A DNA stretch of 64,000 bases from positions 104,815,086 to 104,879,085 of the forward strand of contig CM050650.1 of the NCBI GenBank assembly GCA_027574665.1. The letters run 5' to 3'. The position numbers were made by a program, and so were the translations under genes. Shown here piece after piece: positions 49,781 through 60,240 of this stretch (position 1 is its first letter; each line of letters starts with the position of its first letter). The stretch comes from Rhynochetos jubatus (Eukaryota; Chordata; Aves; Eurypygiformes; Rhynochetidae). The notes under the pieces were generated by a model. It had not been told where the DNA came from. It saw only the letters and a list, made by a program, of their open reading frames with translations, and searched no databases.

Positions 49781-52700
49781 GTGGCAAATAAGCAATGAAG
49801 AACTCAAATACTGAGGGTGGGAATGTAGCTGAATCATTAATTTATCAGAATAAAACTCAATCAAGCTATGGACATTATTAAAAGGCCCATGAACTACTCT
49901 ACCAATCTATCCCTATAAAAAGACAGTAGCTCTAATGCTGTCTGATGTTTTCAAATTAATCACAAGTGAACACAGAAGTCTGGTATAAGCCACACTTACC
50001 TATGTATGAGTGGCTGCCTATGTATACATGTGTATGCAGATGTACACTTCTTTCTCCTTGCTGTACCTAAAAGTTATAGTGATGCTAAAATGAATCTGTT
50101 TGAATGAACTGTTTACCAGAAGATTCAGATTTCCAAAGTACATATACAAATATAATCACGAAATATTAATCCTTTTTTATCATTGTGTAAGACTTTACTG
50201 TCTGCACATCAGCAGCAATTTTTATATTAGTTTCCATGTCACTGATGACAATATTGAATAGAATCAAGACTTGTTTCAAGCTCTCTTGAAAATCTCGCTT
50301 TTGAGATTGATGTGACTGTGTCATTCACAATTATATTGGAGATAACATAATCTATTCTTAAATAAAACCTGTAGTGCCAGTTCTGTATCATAATGCCATG
50401 TTTTACTAAGTCAATGTTTTTCACATGCCTGACTCTTTTCATTTTGTTTTTCAGACAAACTCATAGTTGTCAACCACATAGTCAGATTTATGTGCCAAGA
50501 TTTCTTTTCCATAAAATCTCTTCCATCCTTTAGTTATTTATTAATTTCCTCTTCTATCTAGAACAGATAGTACAGTGGGAGTCTTTGTGTAATCCAAGTG
50601 TATAGTCCTCACTTGCTGAATATTGACAGTAATACAGTACAGTGCCAATGTCTATAGCTCTGGTATTGAAAATTGACATCAGCAGAAAATAAATCATCCT
50701 AGTCAGCTCTTTTATTAACCTAAAAGTGTTTACCCTCTCTTGCTTACAAATTGCCTTCTATGTACTTATGTGGCATTCATGTGGTGGCTTCCACGTGGTT
50801 CTGTTTCTGAAAAGTAATGTAGAATATGAATGAGATACGTCTGCCTATAACATTTGTATTGTCCCAGGATGTTGAAGCGATAATTCCAATATTGGTTTTC
50901 AAATGCTAAAATCAAATTATACATATACAAAGTCATATGATGTATCTATGTAATACTATTCTGTTGCAGCCTGTAGAACATGTATGGAAATGATTAGTCT
51001 GGTAATATTCCGAACTCATAATTTTTCAAACAGCTTATACAGAAGGGATGACTTTTGCAGAAGCTGAAGGATATTCACAGGAATTAATTCTGTAGGGCAA
51101 GAAATTTCCTACAGGATTGTTTGTGTTATGAAGTATTCAACATAATAGATAATTTACAGAGCAGGCAAATTTAACCTTTATGAGGAGGTGACTGTGTTGA
51201 CCTCTTTCTTCATACCCTCTCTGCTAATGAAATGAAGTTCTGCTGTGTCTGGTAACCTTATGAGTAAGTTTAGTGGCTGGAGATCCATGCCTTTTTATTC
51301 AATTCAGTCTTCCTTGGAAACAAAGATGCAGCAGGTAACATCTTGAATTTTTGTCCATTTGTGCTGACATAATGCAGCTCCTCAATCTTTCAGCATCTTC
51401 ATTCTTCTGACCGGAAAGTGATCTAGCCACACTTGAGAAAAGGTTGTTAACTACAAATGTATTAAAATACTACCATTTTAAAGAAATGTAATTGCCAAAT
51501 AAAAATCTAAAGCTAATAGAGAACATATACAGGTGGCTTTACATAATGTATAAACTCACCTCATACTTTTCACACTTTGCTACAAAAAAAATCATGTCTC
51601 TAATAGCAGAAAAAATGGATAAGAAATATTATTTTTTCTGTTATGAGTCACTTTTTCATTTGTAGAAAAACAATCCAGTGTTGTTCAAAACATGTTTATT
51701 TTTGTTCTTTCAGTATCATTAGATAAGAAATTGAGTATCAGAATTTTGCTTATTCATTATCTGTATTTGAAAGTCTGCTAAATAAGAGATACTTTAATGT
51801 CAGATAGTGCTTTGTATGTGCATAGCATTATTTATAAATATATTTCTAATGCCTCATTAATTTTTTGTCTTAGTGACGAATTTTGTCATATTTTTTCAGT
51901 GTAAGCCATGAAGATAGTTAAATGGCTAAACAAAATATTCTTTGAGCTACTGGACATGAAGGTCAGGGAAGAGTATAAAAATTAATAGTTTGTAATATAA
52001 TTTAATTTAGGGAAATATTACTAAAATGCTTATATTCTAAAAAGCTCTTCAAAGAAAATTGAGCTTGTTACCTCATTGATAAATACTGTTCTCCCATGGT
52101 AAGGATTCCTAGAGCTCCATATTAAATCACCTCTTTGTAAGGGTCATGGTAATTGCTGGAGGAATTGTGATGATCTCAGCAGTGCCTGCAATCAGATGCA
52201 GCTGATGGTGTCTCATGACAAATCTCCCCCTGATCACCATAATACACAGGGGACACTGACACTAGCATAATAGTCCTGAGGTTTATGTAGCTTTGGTCTT
52301 TTTTTGGTCTATTGCCTGCTGTCAGTTGATTTTTATCTCCTTGCAATTCATGCAGTACTACTGGAGGCTCTGCCTGCGGTCTTGCCTAGCCATTAGGGAC
52401 AAAGAGCAGAGGAGCATTTTTATTTCAAGATTCCTCTGACCTCCCTTCTCTGATCAGAATATGAGAAGTGAAGCATAAAGAGATCCAGGACCCTTCCACA
52501 TCCCTGTGGAGACCATATTATAGTCAAATAGGGCTTCCCATAGTGGAATGGTTATGTGATCATGCAATCACAAACTACCTTGTTCTGGTCTCATATTAGC
52601 AGTCATTTCAGGTTCTGATGTTCAGTTAATGGAAAGCTAATGAAATGCAGGGTGTACCAGACTAGTTATGTCTAGCAAATCATAATTTCTGCTATCATGC

Positions 52701-55700
52701 AAAACACGGTGTGAAAGGAACTGGGCATAGAGGTGCTTGTATCAATATTAGTTTGCAATAAATAGCCCTGTAACAAAAATGATTTTCCAAACACAAGTAT
52801 AATATATTTAGCATTTTTTTCCAAATTAATACATCTAAAATTGTGCTTGGGTAAATATAGAACATTTTCATGTGTAGTAATGAAGTCTAGTATCATCTGT
52901 TTCTTCTTCCTCAGAAATGCCCCTAATCAGGCCAATGTAATGTTCTTTTACTGAGAACAATGAGGTTTTCAGTACAGTGATGAGAAACAGAAACCAATAC
53001 AAATGTGAGAAATGTGGATCTGAAAGGTTCAGAAAGGATCTTAAAAATACATCCATTTACTTGACAGAGCAGATGGCAATTCCAAACTGAAGGAAAAGCC
53101 TACTGTAGTGATAAAACAGCGATAAAACAGGAAAAAACAGTGATAAAAGAGGGAAAGCCTACTGTATTGATAAAATGAATGTTTTCGGCAAGAAACCTCT
53201 GGTGATAGGGTAATGTTGGCTGAATTTACATAGACGATGCTCATAACTGCAAAAGGATTTTGACCTCCTACCCTAGGGAGCAGAGAAGAGGGGCATCAAT
53301 AGATAAGGAAAGACTGCCTGCAGGAAGTCATATCTTTATTCAGAGAGAGAGGTATATATGGCAAGTTATAATAACATAGATAAATAGCTGAATTAATGTG
53401 TCAACTAGGTGAAATACCAAATGAATTTGGCATGCTGGAATAGAAGACTAAAGCTACATCTAGATGTCTCCTTGATGGAAATGAGCACAGCCTTAATATT
53501 TTGTAGGCATGTGGCACTGAGTGTGGCTACATCATGCAGTATTGATGAGAGGCAGGTCTCTTCTCATAGCTCTCTTGTTCCTCTGATGTTTGGCCTGGGT
53601 AGAACTTTGTAAATGAATATTTGTTGAATAAGTACTGTAACAAGAAGCCTGTTGAAAAATAAATGGGTTTAAATATTAGTTTTATATTATATAATGAAGT
53701 CTAATAGTTCTGTTCATGGTCTTCATCGTTAATTACTCTTCGTTCTCTTTCAATCACATAATACAACTGAAAAATATGACCCCTGCTAGTTGAAGCAAAG
53801 CTCTAACTTTGTTGACACCACTGGCTTTGAAATTTAAGCTGCAGGATGCATAGCTGATGACAGTTGACACTAGCTTTACTTTGGTTTCAGTGCAGATGCT
53901 CCTCATTTATGCAGGCAGATGTGAAATCAGAAGCAGGCCTTCAGGAACTATTTCCTCATCAATTTTCCTATTGCAAAACCTGCCAAGATGCCTATCAGAA
54001 AGGATAAAGAAAAACTATGTGAAGGTATGGTCTGGTATGAAAAAGCTATCTGAAAAGAAGTCATCAAGATAAATATATAGATATATATTTTTTTATATAT
54101 GGAAAAAGTAGATATACATAATCTTTCAATATACTCCTGCAGAAGATGCCTTTATCCTTGCAGCCAGTGATGGGGCCAAAGTAAAATAGCCTTGAAACCT
54201 TCAACCAATGTTGGAATCACTAAAATTTTTTAAACTGCGTTTTTGTTTTTTTTTTCTATTTCAGCTGCACACAGACAATAAGATTAAAAGCAATGGCTAG
54301 AAAATATACAGGTTGATTGTTGCAGAATTGGAAATCTAGACAGATTCAATATCCTTATTTAAACTTCTTTTCACTTCTGCTATCTTGTACAAAATAATGA
54401 GGAAGGCTAAAAAAGTCAATTCAGTTGTAGGCTGCTCATAGAAGTATGACAGACTAGACAAGACGTGTGAACCTGTTAGATACCTATTATATGACTGGTA
54501 GCTACCTATGGCATAAAAGTGGCATTCCTGCTGCTAACTTTATTTCTTTGTCACAGCATGACCCTTCACAAATAAGAGCTTTATATCCTCCTAAAAATAA
54601 CTGTAAAGTGCTTAAATGATACAATTACATTGTCATTAATGACACGCTTTTTCTGTTTGGCACTACGAAAGCATCATACATGTCCCAGAAACTATAACTG
54701 GGTCTCTCTTTCCTCATTTTACATACTGTAACTCACATAATAACTGGCATTATATTTTTGTTACTTTCTCCCGGAATTTACTCATGATGTAGCTCTATTT
54801 TACCTCAAAATGTTTTGATTTTTTATTTTGGGGATGATGTTTCCTGCCAATCCCAAGAACAGCAGGGATATGTTTTTCGGAAGTGGTAACAGTTTCATAA
54901 CAAATTTTTAAGACAAAATTTTAAGTTTTACCTGAACTTTGATTCTTGCCTTTGTGATTTGCTTTTTTTCTATTTCTCTCTTCTTGTGTTTCAACCTATT
55001 TAGCCACACATTGCCTCTTTCTCAGCCAAACTTAACCAAGGCCCCCCAGTTCTGACCTTACTGAAGCTCTGTGGCTGTTCACCTCTGTTCCATTTCCTTG
55101 ATGTATCCTGTCCTCCATGAAGACCCCACCCCTGCAGAGAAGCACATTGTCACTGATTGAAATGCAGGAGCTGCTATCTCGCTGTGTCTCACGCTGCAGC
55201 TGGTGACACCACCCCACTTGTCTCTGCTTTACTCCCACTTGGACATTTTTGTCACCTTGGCGCTCTGTCTCTAACCAACTTCCTTCTCTCCTGTATGTCA
55301 GTGTGTCATGCTAACACCTACTTTCTCTCCTACTCCTAAAACTGTCTTCCATCCAGTTTCCTGGCTTATGACATGCCATCCCAAACATTTTATGCTCTCA
55401 CTTAGGGCTTACGTTCTTGTTGTCCCTGCAGCCACCTCTACTTTCATTCTCTGTGCACATGCTCTGTGCACTGATTGCTGTCATCTCGGTGTTACTTTCA
55501 TAATATTCAGTTTATTTATAACACAGATGTCATATACTCTTGGTGATCTCCTCAAACTAGTCCTTTAATTCAGCCTGAACAAATTGTGTCTCTCTCCATG
55601 GTTGATTATCAGGCTGCCCCCTGCATTTCTCCTGGTCTTTTGGTCCCACAGCCCTTTTGAATCTCATTTCTTATTTCTTCAGTGTAATCTAACAACACTG

Positions 55701-56195
55701 AAAATGAACTCCTCTTGCTGGGATTCTTCTGTACAGAGAACATACCAGCCACATGTATGCCATTAAATACAAACAATAAGCACAAGTGAACGGAATGTTT
55801 CAGTATAATGGGAGACTGAAAGAAAATGCTACACTTCCCTACACGTGTATGGTATTTGGGGGATGATGGGTGCTAATTAAGACAGCTTAAAAGGTTTAGA
55901 ATGTCGCGCAAAACAATTTGTGATATCCCCAGAGTTTTAAGGAGACCCAAATGTTTATTTTCATTTTTCCTAGCTAGCCTACCATCTTTACAGGCAATGT
56001 AGATTCATTTATACAGAATCTCTGTGAGTGTCAGGGGGCACTTGTAGAAGAGGACTGTGCATGCACCAGAGGAAGAGGGATAGTGTTCATGAAGAGCTTT
56101 CTGGTAAAATCTGAACCTACTCATGGTGAAGCTGGAGTGTATTTTCCTAGAACAATTAAATGGGATGGGAATTTCTTATATAAACTTGCAGGATT
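49781..56195. other. AT-rich gene-free stretch with a pyrimidine-rich part
   Basis: No gene recognised. A local duplication is at 53,094-53,176. From about 54,960 to 55,740 the plus strand becomes C/T-rich with many CTCT and TTTC runs and four overlapping short frames (55,157-55,766), but these change frame without splice signals that I trust. TA-rich runs occur near 54,070-54,100 and a T tract at 54,240-54,256. Confidence 0.5.
53094..53176 (+). repeat. Local imperfect tandem duplication, period 59 bp, with inner 10-11 bp repeats
   Basis: GGGAAAGCCTACTGTATTGATAAAA near 53,151 repeats AGGAAAAGCCTACTGTAGTGATAAAA near 53,092. Between them GTGATAAAACA, GCGATAAAACA, GGAAAAAACA and GTGATAAAAGA follow each other. 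It looks like replication slippage. Confidence 0.75.
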
Positions 56196-56731
56196 CCTTT
56201 GTTTCTTGTTTGGCCAAGAAGGCTAATGGTATCCTGGGATACATTAAGATGAGAGTGACCAACAGCTCGAGGGTGGTTATCCTCCCCCTCTACTCTGCGC
56301 TGGTGAGGCCTCCCCTGGAGTGCTGTGCCCAGTTCTGGGGTCCTCAGTTCCAGAAGGACAAGGAGCTACTGGAGAGGGTCCAGTGCAGGGCCACTGAGAT
56401 GGTGAAGGGCCTGGAGCACCTTCCATCTGAGGAAAGGCTGAGAGAGCTTGGAGAAGAGGAGGCTGAGGGGGATCTCATCAGTGCTTATAAATATCTAAAG
56501 GGTGGGTGTAAGGACGATGGGACCAGGCTATTCTCAGTGGTGTTCAGTGACAGGACTAAGGGCAATGGCCATAAACTGGAAAACAGAAGGTTCAACCTGA
56601 GCATGAGGAAACGCTTCTTCCCTGTGAGGGTGACAGAGCACTGGGACAGGCTGCCCAGAGAGGGGGTGGAGCCTCCTTCCCTGGGGCCTTTCAAAAGCCG
56701 CCTGGACTTGTTCCTGTGTGATCTGCTCTAG
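56123..56731 (+). pseudogene. CR1 ORF2 C-terminal fragment, open over about 175 codons
   Basis: Codons 28-202 of this 202-codon frame are CR1: [20 protein letters not shown], then [62 protein letters not shown] with no break, a LFSVVFSDRTKGNGHKLENR block and EHWDRLPREGVEPPSLG near the end. The first 27 codons are unrelated flanking sequence joined at the truncation point. There is no start site or promoter of its own that I can see, and no polymerase or endonuclease domain, so it is a remnant and not a gene. Confidence 0.85.
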
Positions 56732-56817
56732 GTGATCCTGCTCTGGCAGAGGGTTGGACTGGATGATCTCTAGAGGACCCTCCCAATCCCTACCATTCTG
56801 TGAATCTGTGAATCTGG
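56200..56817 (+). mobile_element. CR1 LINE 3' fragment of a distinct subfamily, sense
   Basis: From about 56,205 the frame encodes the ORF2 C-terminal region, and the DNA ends with AGGGTTGGACTGGATGATCT, CTAGAGGACCCTCCCAATCC and a tail of TTCTGTGAATCTGTGAATCTG at 56,796-56,816. Wording such as GGACTGGATGATCTCTAGAG and the TGTGAATC tail unit differ from the 13.8 and 57.7 kb copies, so it belongs to another CR1 group. It is GC-rich against its surroundings and still keeps an open frame, which argues for a younger age. Confidence 0.92.
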
Positions 56818-57724
56818 TATAAATGGGGTGGATGATTGCTAGACACAAGATAGTTACATGACAACATCAAAGAGATTAGGGAATTATTGTAGTGGGGTTG
56901 AAGTATTCATCAGGCAAGAGCAATATAAAGTTATTAATTCTGTTGTACTAGCTCTTTTGTTTAATAAGCTAAGAATAGCTTTATAAAAATCAAATTTATG
57001 TTAAGTATCTCAATCTACAAAAATAAAAAGGCAAAGATTTTTTCAAGCATCAATATGAATAATCAATGTCACTTTTCTTCTATTAATCTGCTGATATTCT
57101 CTGCTAATCCATGATACTGGAAGTGAATCCTGAAATGGTTATATTTCAGTTTTTATAACTGCACAATATACCTAATTTTGGAAGAGAAAATTTAAAATAT
57201 ATTAGCAAACCATATGGATCTAAAGCAGAAAATGGATTCGATAATTGAAGAGAAACCCATATTTACATGGCAAATTCTTTCTGAAGTGATACATTGGCTT
57301 CAGCATAAAATGCATTAAGGATCAAGAAAAGTGATTTTTTTTCGTTAATGGCTTCAGTGTGAAGTAAATATGGAATGTAAGTTTTTCCTTCAAGCTGAAA
57401 AATACTGGTTCATTTAAGTATGTCTGTACTAATAAATTATACACATCCAGGCAACTTTATTTCTGGAATTTCTGAATCTAAACTGATATATTGTTAAATG
57501 GTGCCCATTACAGTCTGGTCCTGAACAGGTAGCAAACTCTTGGCCTTTCCCTGAGAATGATGTAGGGACATCAGAAATGCCTTGCTGACTCAGGATGATC
57601 CGTGTTATCCAGTGTTCTCTTTCTAAAAAAGTCAAAATGAGATGGAACAAGTAGGAAAACTTGGATGGTACCTTTAGAAAATTTATTTCAAATTATTGAT
57701 CTCAAATAATTTAGTTCTATTTTT
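56818..57724. other. AT-rich spacer between two CR1 copies
   Basis: Unique AT-rich sequence. The 73-codon minus frame at 57,429-57,650 has no recognised feature. Confidence 0.55.
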
Positions 57725-57739
57725 CTGAACTCGCTAAGC

Positions 57740-58205
57740 CACTATCCATCATATTCCAGAAGTCGTGGCAGACCTGTGAAGTTACTGGAAAAAGGGAAAC
57801 ATAATCTCCATCTTTAAAAAGGGAAAAAAGGAAGATCCAGGGAACTACAGGCCAGTCAGTTTCATCTCTGTGCTCAGCAAGATCATGGAGCAGATCCTCC
57901 TGGAAACTATGCTAGGGCACATGGAATTTAAGGAAGTGAATGGTGATAGCCAACATAGCTTCAGTAAGGGCAAATTGTGCCTGGCAAACTTGGTGGTCTT
58001 CTACAACAAGGTTGAAGCATTGGTGGATAAGGGAAAAGCAACTGACGTCATCTACCTGGACTTGGGCAAAGCATTTCACGCTGGCACACACAACATCTTT
58101 ATCTCTAAATCTGATACATGGAATTGGCAGGTGGACCATTCATTGGATAAGGAACTGGCTGGATGGTTGCACTCAAAGAGTTGTGGTCAATGGCTCGATA
58201 TCTGA
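57740..58205 (+). pseudogene. CR1 reverse transcriptase, first part
   Basis: The frame 57,870-58,205 encodes SKIMEQILLETMLGHMEFKE, GDSQHSFSKGKLCLANLVVF and DVIYLDLGKAFHAGTHN. The LDLGKAF block keeps the first catalytic Asp, but the next residue after KAF is His where related copies have Asp. Upstream, 57,800-57,865 still encodes NYRPVSFISVLSK in the same frame. The frame stops at 58,203, and the remaining polymerase motifs are in another frame. Confidence 0.87.
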
Positions 58206-58542
58206 GTGGAGACCAGTGACAAGTGACGTTCCTCAGGGATTGGTGTTGGAACTGGTGCTGTTTAACCTCGTCAGTGAGATGGATACTGGGATCGAGTGCA
58301 CCCTCAGGAATTTTGCTGATGACACCAAGCTGTGTGGTGCAGTCAACATGCTGGAGGGAAGGGATGCCTTCCAGAGGGACCTTGACAGGCTGGAGAAGTG
58401 GGCCTCTGCCAACCTCATGGAGGTCAACAAGGCCAAGAGCAAGGTCCTGCACATGGGTCGAGGCATTCCCAACTGGGTGGAGAAAGGATCGAGAGCAGTC
58501 CTGAGGAGAAGGACTTGGGGGTACTGGTGGATGAAAAGCTGA
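58130..58542 (+). pseudogene. CR1 reverse transcriptase, catalytic block, intact FADD
   Basis: The frame from about 58,130 encodes WLDGCTQRVVVNGSISEWRP, VTSDVPQGLVLELVLFNL and NFADDTKLCGAVNMLEGRDA, with FADD at 58,312-58,323. [20 protein letters not shown] follows. Unlike the 13.8 kb copy there is no stop after FADD. The SGIPQGS block has Asp-Val in place of Gly-Ile and Leu in place of Ser, so the enzyme would still be impaired even without the frame change upstream. Confidence 0.87.
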
Positions 58543-59075
58543 ACATGAGCTGGCAGCATGTGCTGGCAGCCCAGAAAGCCAACCATATCCTGGGCTGTAT
58601 CAGGAGAATTGTGGCCAGCAGGTCAAGGGAGGTTATTCTCCCCCTCTACTAAGCTCTCATGAGACTCCACCTGGAGTACTGTGCCCAGCTTCGCGGCCCC
58701 CAACATCAGAAGGAAATAGATCCATTGGAGCAAATCCAGAGGAAGGCCACAAAGATGATCAGAGGGCTGGAGCACCTCTCCTGTTGGGACAGGCTGAGAG
58801 AGTTGGGATTCGTCGGCCTGGAGAAGAGAAGGCTCAAGGGAGCCTTTCTAGCAGCCTTCCAGTACCTGAAGGGGCCTACAGGAAAGCTGGAGGGGAATGT
58901 TTTACAAGGGCATGTAGGGATAGGACAAGGCATAATGGCTTTAAACTGAAGGAGGGCACATTTAGATTGGATATCAGGAAGAAATTCTTTCTGGAGAGAG
59001 TGGTGAGGCACTGGAACAGGTTGCCCAGAGAAGTGGTCCATGCCCCATCCCTGGAAGTTTTCTAGGCCAGGTTAG
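58398..59075 (+). pseudogene. CR1 ORF2 C-terminal region, three frames
   Basis: [20 protein letters not shown] (from 58,490), then RLHLEYCAQLRGPQHQKEID and IRGLEHLSCWDRLRELGFVG (58,659-58,860), then the terminal [20 protein letters not shown] (near 58,980-59,045) appear in succession but in different frames. The order and spacing are those of an ordinary CR1. The last block is followed by TAG at 59,063. Confidence 0.85.
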
Positions 59076-59592
59076 ATGGGGCTTTGAGCAGCCTAACCTA
59101 GTGGAAGGTGTCTCTACCCATGGCGGGGGGGTTGGAACTAGATGATCTTTAGGGTTCCTTCCAACTCAACCCATTCCATGATTCTATGATTTCATAATTT
59201 CTCTAACATCTACAGTCATCACATTAGGAGTATTGGAAGGTATATATTTTAATATCTGTTTAGAGACCTATTAGTCACTAAATTTCTGATCCTTTTTTCA
59301 ATCTGAAGATACTATTTGCCTTTTCAACCTTCTGTACTAACAAATTCTAGAAGTTCAATATCCAATGAGTGAAGAATTAAGTTTTAAATCTGATTTAACC
59401 TAGTATACAACCATCTTCAATGAGTTCCCACTAGTTATATTATTTAAGGGTTGTGAACAAGTTTTAGATTCTTATTCATCAGGATTTTTAGAATCTCAGT
59501 TACATACTCCACAGACTTCTATGGTGTCTCATCATAAGACAGTATCTCTATAACCTCTACTATTGTAGTTACCCTTTTGTGTTCCTTTTCAT

Positions 59593-60009
59593 ATGTTCTT
59601 GTTGGTACTTACTGACCAACCTTTGGGACTTGGTCACCCTCCTCCAAAGGATAAGAGAGTTCAACAGACTATTTCATTTAGGAGCGGTCCTGAGAACAAA
59701 GAATGGATCCCAAATATTGTATGGAAATTAAAAAAAAAATATATATATAACATCGAGCATATGGTCCGGGGGCAGGCGCAGCACACAATGACAGGTCTCC
59801 CAGTCTTACGGGGAACTGAGAATGAAGGGCAACCTGCAGAAAGCACAGAGCTCTCAACCTCAACCCTTGACCAGCTCTCAGAGCACAGTTTGGAAGATAT
59901 CACTTTGGTCCTGTCACAAGCACAAAATATTTTCAAAGCTCAGAGCACCAGCTGCATAGGCAGAATCGACATCCCACCAAGAGCCAAGACATGGGGGGTG
60001 AAGATTTGA
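59593..60009 (+). CDS. Unassigned 138-codon frame, possibly an exon or chance
   Basis: I do not recognise this frame. From about codon 57 (59,761) it has protein-like composition: HMVRGQAQHTMTGLPVLRGT, then an acidic, Ser/Thr-rich part and LEDITLVLSQAQNIFKAQST, which could form an amphipathic helix, ending KTWGVKI. Codons 48-55 run through an A tract and a TATATATA run (59,729-59,748), so the first third is probably not coding. The DNA keeps several CpG, which is unusual in this AT-rich window. A minus-strand frame is also open over 59,936-59,661, so an open frame alone is weak evidence. It may instead be part of a conserved noncoding element or an unrecognised repeat. Confidence 0.2.
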   Translation: MFLLVLTDQPLGLGHPPPKDKRVQQTISFRSGPENKEWIPNIVWKLKKKYIYNIEHMVRGQAQHTMTGLPVLRGTENEGQPAESTELSTSTLDQLSEHSLEDITLVLSQAQNIFKAQSTSCIGRIDIPPRAKTWGVKI

Positions 60010-60240
60010 GCCATCCTGATAAAATCGCTCTCCTAGAGACCGCAGATTGCATGATTTTCACAATCTCATGAATTAATGAGCAACTAAAACGGGAAACTGA
60101 TCCCAGCAACAGATCTCCTGTGTGCGTTTTTCCTGGAAACGATTCCCTTTTTGGCTGGATTCCACTCAGCACGCATGCACAAGGGAGCTCTTTCCACATA
60201 TACAGCTAGCATTTCCTCCTGTTCTTTTGTATATATAGCC
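59750..60240. other. CpG-bearing patch, candidate conserved element
   Basis: About 490 bp with clearly higher GC and some ten or more CpG (for example near 59,766, 59,777, 59,812, 60,039, 60,090, 60,126, 60,139 and 60,172) in an AT-rich region. It includes CTCATGAATTAATGAG (60,065-60,080), a near-palindrome with a TAAT core of the kind homeodomain proteins bind. No known avian repeat is recognised in it. CpG retention suggests either constraint or a recent insertion. Confidence 0.35.

Larger units (their letters stand above)
57725..59199 (+). mobile_element. CR1 LINE, 5'-truncated, about 1.5 kb, sense
   Basis: The copy begins within the reverse transcriptase (AAGCCACTATCCATCATATT, equal to the KPLSII block) and ends with GGTTGGAACTAGATGATCTT, CCTTCCAACTCAACCCATTC and CATGATTCTATGATTTCATA at about 59,199. 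Its wording closely follows the 13.78-16.29 kb copy through the shared region, so the two are probably the same subfamily. It kept the ordinary octamer tail whereas the other has (TTCTA)13. Frame changes split the coding part. Confidence 0.93.
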
